This document shows, in pieces, positions 13,972 to 16,562 of a stretch of 16,562 bases of DNA. The stretch covers positions 1 through 16,562 of the forward strand of contig CAMLJW010000063.1 in assembly GCA_946480485.1 (NCBI GenBank), given 5' to 3'. The stretch is from an uncultured Streptomyces sp. (GTDB lineage: Bacteria; Actinomycetota; Actinomycetes; Streptomycetales; Streptomycetaceae). Position 1 is the first letter of the stretch, and each line of letters begins with the position of its first letter. Made by a program: the position numbers and the translations under genes. Under the pieces are notes generated by a model. The model was not told where the DNA came from, made no database searches, and was given only the letters and a program-made list of their open reading frames with translations.

Positions 13972-14589
13972 TTGGGCCAGGCAGGACAAACCCGCCTCGG
14001 ACAGGCGGCCGAAGGGCAACTGGGCGGGGCCGTCGCCCGAGCCCAGGAGGGGGACGAGGCCGCCTTCGCGGTCGCGTACCGCCTCGTGCAGCCCCGACTG
14101 CTCGGCTACCTGCGCGGGCTGGTCGGGGACGAGGCGGAAGACGTGGCGTCGGACGCGTGGCTGGAGATCGCCCGGGACCTGGGGCGGTTCCGCGGGGACG
14201 GAGCGGGGTTTCGCGGCAGGACCGCGACCATCGCCCGGCACCGGGCGCTCGACCATCTGCGGCGGCAGAAGGTCCGGCCGCGGGCGTCGGTGCTGGAGCA
14301 GGACGTCCTGGAGCTCCCGGGCGGGCACAGCACGCATGACCAGGCCCTGGAGTCCATCTCCACGGAACACGCCCTCGGCCTGCTCGCCGGGCTGCCGCGC
14401 GACCAGGCCGAGGCGGTGCTGCTGCGCGTGGTGGTCGGGCTGGACGGTCCGGCGGCGGCACGCGTTCTGGGTAAACGCCCCGGCGCGGTACGCACCGCCG
14501 CTCACCGGGGTCTGAAGCGCCTCGCCCGAGATCTCGGCGCCGAAGGTGTGACGGATGACGGACCCAGGACGCTGGGGGAGTCGAGATGA
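13972..14589 (+). CDS. ECF-type RNA polymerase sigma factor (module 1)
   Basis: A 205-residue extracytoplasmic-function sigma factor. Region 2 spans about 25-98: EAAFAVAYRLVQPRLLGYLR, GDEAEDVASDAWLEIARDL, then the -10 recognition helix with FRGRTATIARHRALDHLRRQ. Region 4 spans about 133-188: LLAGLPRDQAEAVLLRVVVG, then the -35 recognition helix with VLGKRPGAVRTAAHRGLKRL. Sigma regions 1 and 3 are absent, as in ECF factors. It closely resembles the factor at 15886. TTG at 13972 behind AAGGACAG is the only start keeping all of region 2; GTG codons just upstream are out of frame or run straight into a stop. A membrane protein 36 bases downstream may regulate it. Confidence 0.9.
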   Translation: MGQAGQTRLGQAAEGQLGGAVARAQEGDEAAFAVAYRLVQPRLLGYLRGLVGDEAEDVASDAWLEIARDLGRFRGDGAGFRGRTATIARHRALDHLRRQKVRPRASVLEQDVLELPGGHSTHDQALESISTEHALGLLAGLPRDQAEAVLLRVVVGLDGPAAARVLGKRPGAVRTAAHRGLKRLARDLGAEGVTDDGPRTLGESR

Positions 14590-14625
14590 ACGGCAGACTA
14601 GGTTTGGGCAAGGACGGACTGGGAC

Positions 14626-15438
14626 ATGGGTGAACGGCACGGCGACGGCGGCTGCCCCGACCGCCGGGTCGCGCGCCCCGGGAACGGCTGGGCGAAGTCC
14701 GACGGCAGCACCGCGGCCGGTCCGCGGAACGCCCCCACCCTCGAATCCCTCCTCGCTGCCGCCCTGCGCGCGGACACCCTCGACCCCGACGCGGAGAACC
14801 GCGCCCTCGCCGCCTTCCGTGCGGCGCGGGACGCGGGAACCCACGAGGCGCGCACCCGGCGGCGGGACGACTGGCGGCCAGGTGCCGAGCGGTGGGGCGG
14901 GCGTTCGCTGTGGGCGACGCTGGCCGGGCTGCTGGCGAGTGTGACCCTCGGCGGGGTCGCCATCGCGGCGATCGGGTCGGGGGCCACCTCGGGCGGCGGC
15001 GATGACGGGGGGAGCGGTCCGCAGCCGTCGAGCAGCGCTCCGGACCGGTCCCCGAGCGACACCGCTTCCACTGCCGCACCCGGCTCCTCCGTACCCGGCC
15101 GTGGTGGCGGCCGCCCCGGCCGCCGCTCGTCCGTCCAGGACGCCGAGGTCCACTGCCGCGCGTACGCATCGGTCGAGAAGCGCGGCAAGGCCCTCGAATC
15201 GGCCGCCCGGCGGCGGTTGGTGGATGCCGCGGGCGGCGAGGGGAACGTCGAGGAGTACTGCGCCGGGCACACCGGGCCGCCGACCGGGAACGCAGGCGGC
15301 GCCGACCGTGCGGGCGATGTCCCGACCACCACGGACAGTCGTAAGGGCGGCGTCCCGGCCGTCACGGACAACGGCGGCGAAGCGGTCAAACCCTCGACGG
15401 CTCCCGGCGGCGGCTCCAAGAAGGACGCGGCTCCCTGA
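14626..15438 (+). CDS. Single-pass membrane protein, possible sigma regulator
   Basis: A 270-residue protein. Residues 1-92 are hydrophilic and probably cytoplasmic, with a helix LESLLAAALRADTLDPDAEN and RALAAFRAARDAG. One membrane helix lies at about 94-118 (LWATLAGLLASVTLGGVAIA). The rest is a Ser/Pro/Gly-rich exterior region with a small segment (about 170-215) containing HCRAYASVEKRGKALESAAR and two Cys residues about 40 apart. The zinc-binding anti-sigma motif HXXXCXXC is not present. Topology and position after an ECF sigma gene suggest an anti-sigma role, by inference only. ATG at 14626 has a weak ribosome binding site; a 15-codon frame from 14586 links it to the sigma stop. Confidence 0.72.
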   Translation: MGERHGDGGCPDRRVARPGNGWAKSDGSTAAGPRNAPTLESLLAAALRADTLDPDAENRALAAFRAARDAGTHEARTRRRDDWRPGAERWGGRSLWATLAGLLASVTLGGVAIAAIGSGATSGGGDDGGSGPQPSSSAPDRSPSDTASTAAPGSSVPGRGGGRPGRRSSVQDAEVHCRAYASVEKRGKALESAARRRLVDAAGGEGNVEEYCAGHTGPPTGNAGGADRAGDVPTTTDSRKGGVPAVTDNGGEAVKPSTAPGGGSKKDAAP

Positions 15439-15885
15439 CCCAGGACGAGCGACGTTCGCCAACTCAGGCGTAGCCGGCGGCGTTCGGGCCGGGACACGAG
15501 TGCGGTGGTGTTGAAGCCGGGCCGGAGGGCGATCGAAGCGGGAGTTTTTGCCTCTCCTTGCCGGGTGGCCGGCACCGTTCGCATCCCCGTCCCGACGGGA
15601 CGACGGCCGGGGCCGCCACCCCCCACAGGAGAGGCCCCGGCCGTCGCGCGGCACGGGCCGCGCGGCGGCCCGTACTCTCTACAGCGCCGAGGGTGCGTTT
15701 TTTGTCACGCGCCACCCGGGGGAGTTAGTTGCGTGTTGTACGGACATGGACGGCACCAGCTTTCAAGCCGTAACGTGCAATTCGCGCCGGATACGGGGCA
15801 GGTCCGCAGCCATCGATTGAGCGAGCACGATGGTGAGCAACCACGTCCGCGAGAGCGGCGCCGGTTCAGGCGCAAAGGGAGTGCG
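15439..15885. other. 447-bp gap before the second sigma gene
   Basis: No gene supported. It contains a strong hairpin terminator (15601-15646) and a T-rich hairpin (15691-15717) with TTTTTT in the loop. The sigma frame stays open throughout. GTG at 15733, behind GGGGGAG, could add 51 residues to the sigma factor, but codons there have weak GC3 bias, so this is more likely promoter and leader. Confidence 0.5.
15601..15646. terminator. Hairpin terminator between sigma modules
   Basis: CGACGGCCGGGGCC (15601-15614) and GGCCCCGGCCGTCG (15633-15646) form a perfect 14-bp stem with an 18-base loop. There is no T-run. It lies about 160 bases after the membrane-protein gene, so it probably ends module 1 transcription. 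Confidence 0.78.
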
Positions 15886-16548
15886 GTGCTGGGGGACGAC
15901 GCGGAGCTGACCGCCGTGGTGCTTGCGGCACAGGACGGAGACGAGACCGCGTTCCGGACTGTGTACCGAGCCGTGCATCCACGGCTCCTTGGGTATGTAC
16001 GCACGCTGGTCGGCGACCCGGACGCCGAGGACGTCACGTCCGAGGCCTGGTTGCAGATCGCCCGTGATCTCGAACGGTTCAGCGGGGACGCCGACCGCTT
16101 CCGCGGCTGGGCGGCCCGCATCGCCCGCAACCGAGCTCTGGATCACATACGGATGCGGGGCCGTCGTCCCGCGATCGGTGGCGACGAGACGGAGCTCACC
16201 GGCAGGCCCGCCGAGTGCGACACCGCCGGTCAGGCCATCGAGGCCCTCGCCACCGGCAACACGCTCTCCCTCATCGCCCAGCTCCCGCAGGACCAGGCGG
16301 AGGCCGTCGTGCTGCGCGTCGTCGTCGGTCTCGACGCGAAGACCGCCGCCGAGACGCTGGGCAAGCGCCCTGGAGCCGTCCGCACGGCGGCGCACCGCGG
16401 TCTGAAGCGGCTCGCGGAGCTGCTCGACGCGAATTCGGAATCCGCGGGAAGCCTGAGTGCCGTGCCCCCACCAAGAGAACCGCGCACCCGTGCGGTGTCG
16501 TCTGCGGGTGTGACGCATATGCGTTCGCGGACGCAGAAGGATGTGTGA
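15886..16548 (+). CDS. ECF-type RNA polymerase sigma factor (module 2)
   Basis: A 220-residue ECF sigma factor. Region 2 spans about 15-90: ETAFRTVYRAVHPRLLGYVR, GDPDAEDVTSEAWLQIARDL, FRGWAARIARNRALDHIRMR. Region 4 spans about 124-180: SLIAQLPQDQAEAVVLRVVV, LGKRPGAVRTAAHRGLKRLA. The region 4 recognition helix is almost identical to that of the sigma factor at 13972. The C-terminal 38 residues are Pro/Arg-rich and not part of the sigma domains. GTG at 15886 lies five bases after AAGGGAG. The stop shares one base with the start of the next gene (TGATG), so the two are coupled. Confidence 0.9.
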   Translation: MLGDDAELTAVVLAAQDGDETAFRTVYRAVHPRLLGYVRTLVGDPDAEDVTSEAWLQIARDLERFSGDADRFRGWAARIARNRALDHIRMRGRRPAIGGDETELTGRPAECDTAGQAIEALATGNTLSLIAQLPQDQAEAVVLRVVVGLDAKTAAETLGKRPGAVRTAAHRGLKRLAELLDANSESAGSLSAVPPPREPRTRAVSSAGVTHMRSRTQKDV

Positions 16549-16562
16549 TGGCCGACGAGCAG
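16548..16562 (+). CDS. Start of a downstream gene, truncated by window edge
   Basis: ATG at 16548 overlaps the sigma stop and is preceded by GAAGGA at a suitable distance. Only MADEQ is visible. By analogy with module 1 it may encode a membrane protein or regulator of the sigma factor, but the sequence here cannot show this. Confidence 0.55.

Noticed and set aside
13123..15654. 843-codon minus-strand frame across the sigma module
   Set aside because: It covers two real plus-strand genes and intergenic hairpins, and is Pro/Arg/Gly-rich with no domains.
15505..15885. Long N-terminal extension of the second sigma factor
   Set aside because: It would run through the terminator hairpin and a T-rich promoter-like area; ECF factors of this length start near GTG 15886.
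1..16562. CRISPR arrays, tRNA genes, insertion sequences, phage or defence genes
   Set aside because: No spaced repeats, cloverleaf-like segments, transposase or integrase motifs were found on reading both strands.

Overview
The window is chromosomal DNA from a high-GC actinomycete, almost certainly a Streptomyces. The evidence is the strong G/C bias at third codon positions, the frequent GTG starts, the tight 4-bp stop/start overlaps, and a flanking gene set that I remember as the SCO4848 to SCO4867 neighbourhood of S. coelicolor (from memory, not looked up).

Left edge (1-729): a small two-helix membrane protein of the SCO4848 family on the minus strand, then a divergent 342-bp intergenic region. 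From 730 to 6254 there is a compact, one-directional ten-gene gas vesicle (gvp) operon in the order Y-like, Z-like, A, F, G, O, J, L, S, K. GvpA is the shell subunit. GvpJ and GvpS are GvpA-family minor shell or nucleation proteins. GvpF, GvpL, GvpG, GvpK and GvpO are assembly factors. The Z-like protein has a START/SRPBCC fold and a very acidic tail, and the Y-like protein has a glycine-rich N-terminus and a charged tail. Neither gvpN nor gvpC is present in the window. Several proteins carry long, oppositely charged, low-complexity tails, which is the most unusual feature of the locus.

6255-6419 separates the convergent gvp and sdh operons. It holds a strong bidirectional hairpin terminator and a sequence resembling a widespread Streptomyces intergenic repeat. 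6420-9853 (minus strand) is a complete succinate dehydrogenase operon, transcribed sdhC-sdhD-sdhA-sdhB. Next, also on minus, is an OHCU-decarboxylase-like gene that appears to lack the catalytic histidine and has an uncertain start. Divergent from it is a secreted or membrane-anchored GH20 beta-N-acetylhexosaminidase (10930-12627, plus), then a conserved protein of unknown function (12729-13316).

The right end (13317-16562) holds two consecutive, related ECF sigma factor modules. Each has a sigma factor followed by a second gene: a single-pass membrane protein after the first, and a truncated gene starting at 16548 after the second. Each module is preceded by a GC-rich hairpin that probably isolates it transcriptionally. 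No tRNA, rRNA, CRISPR array, insertion sequence or phage gene was seen.
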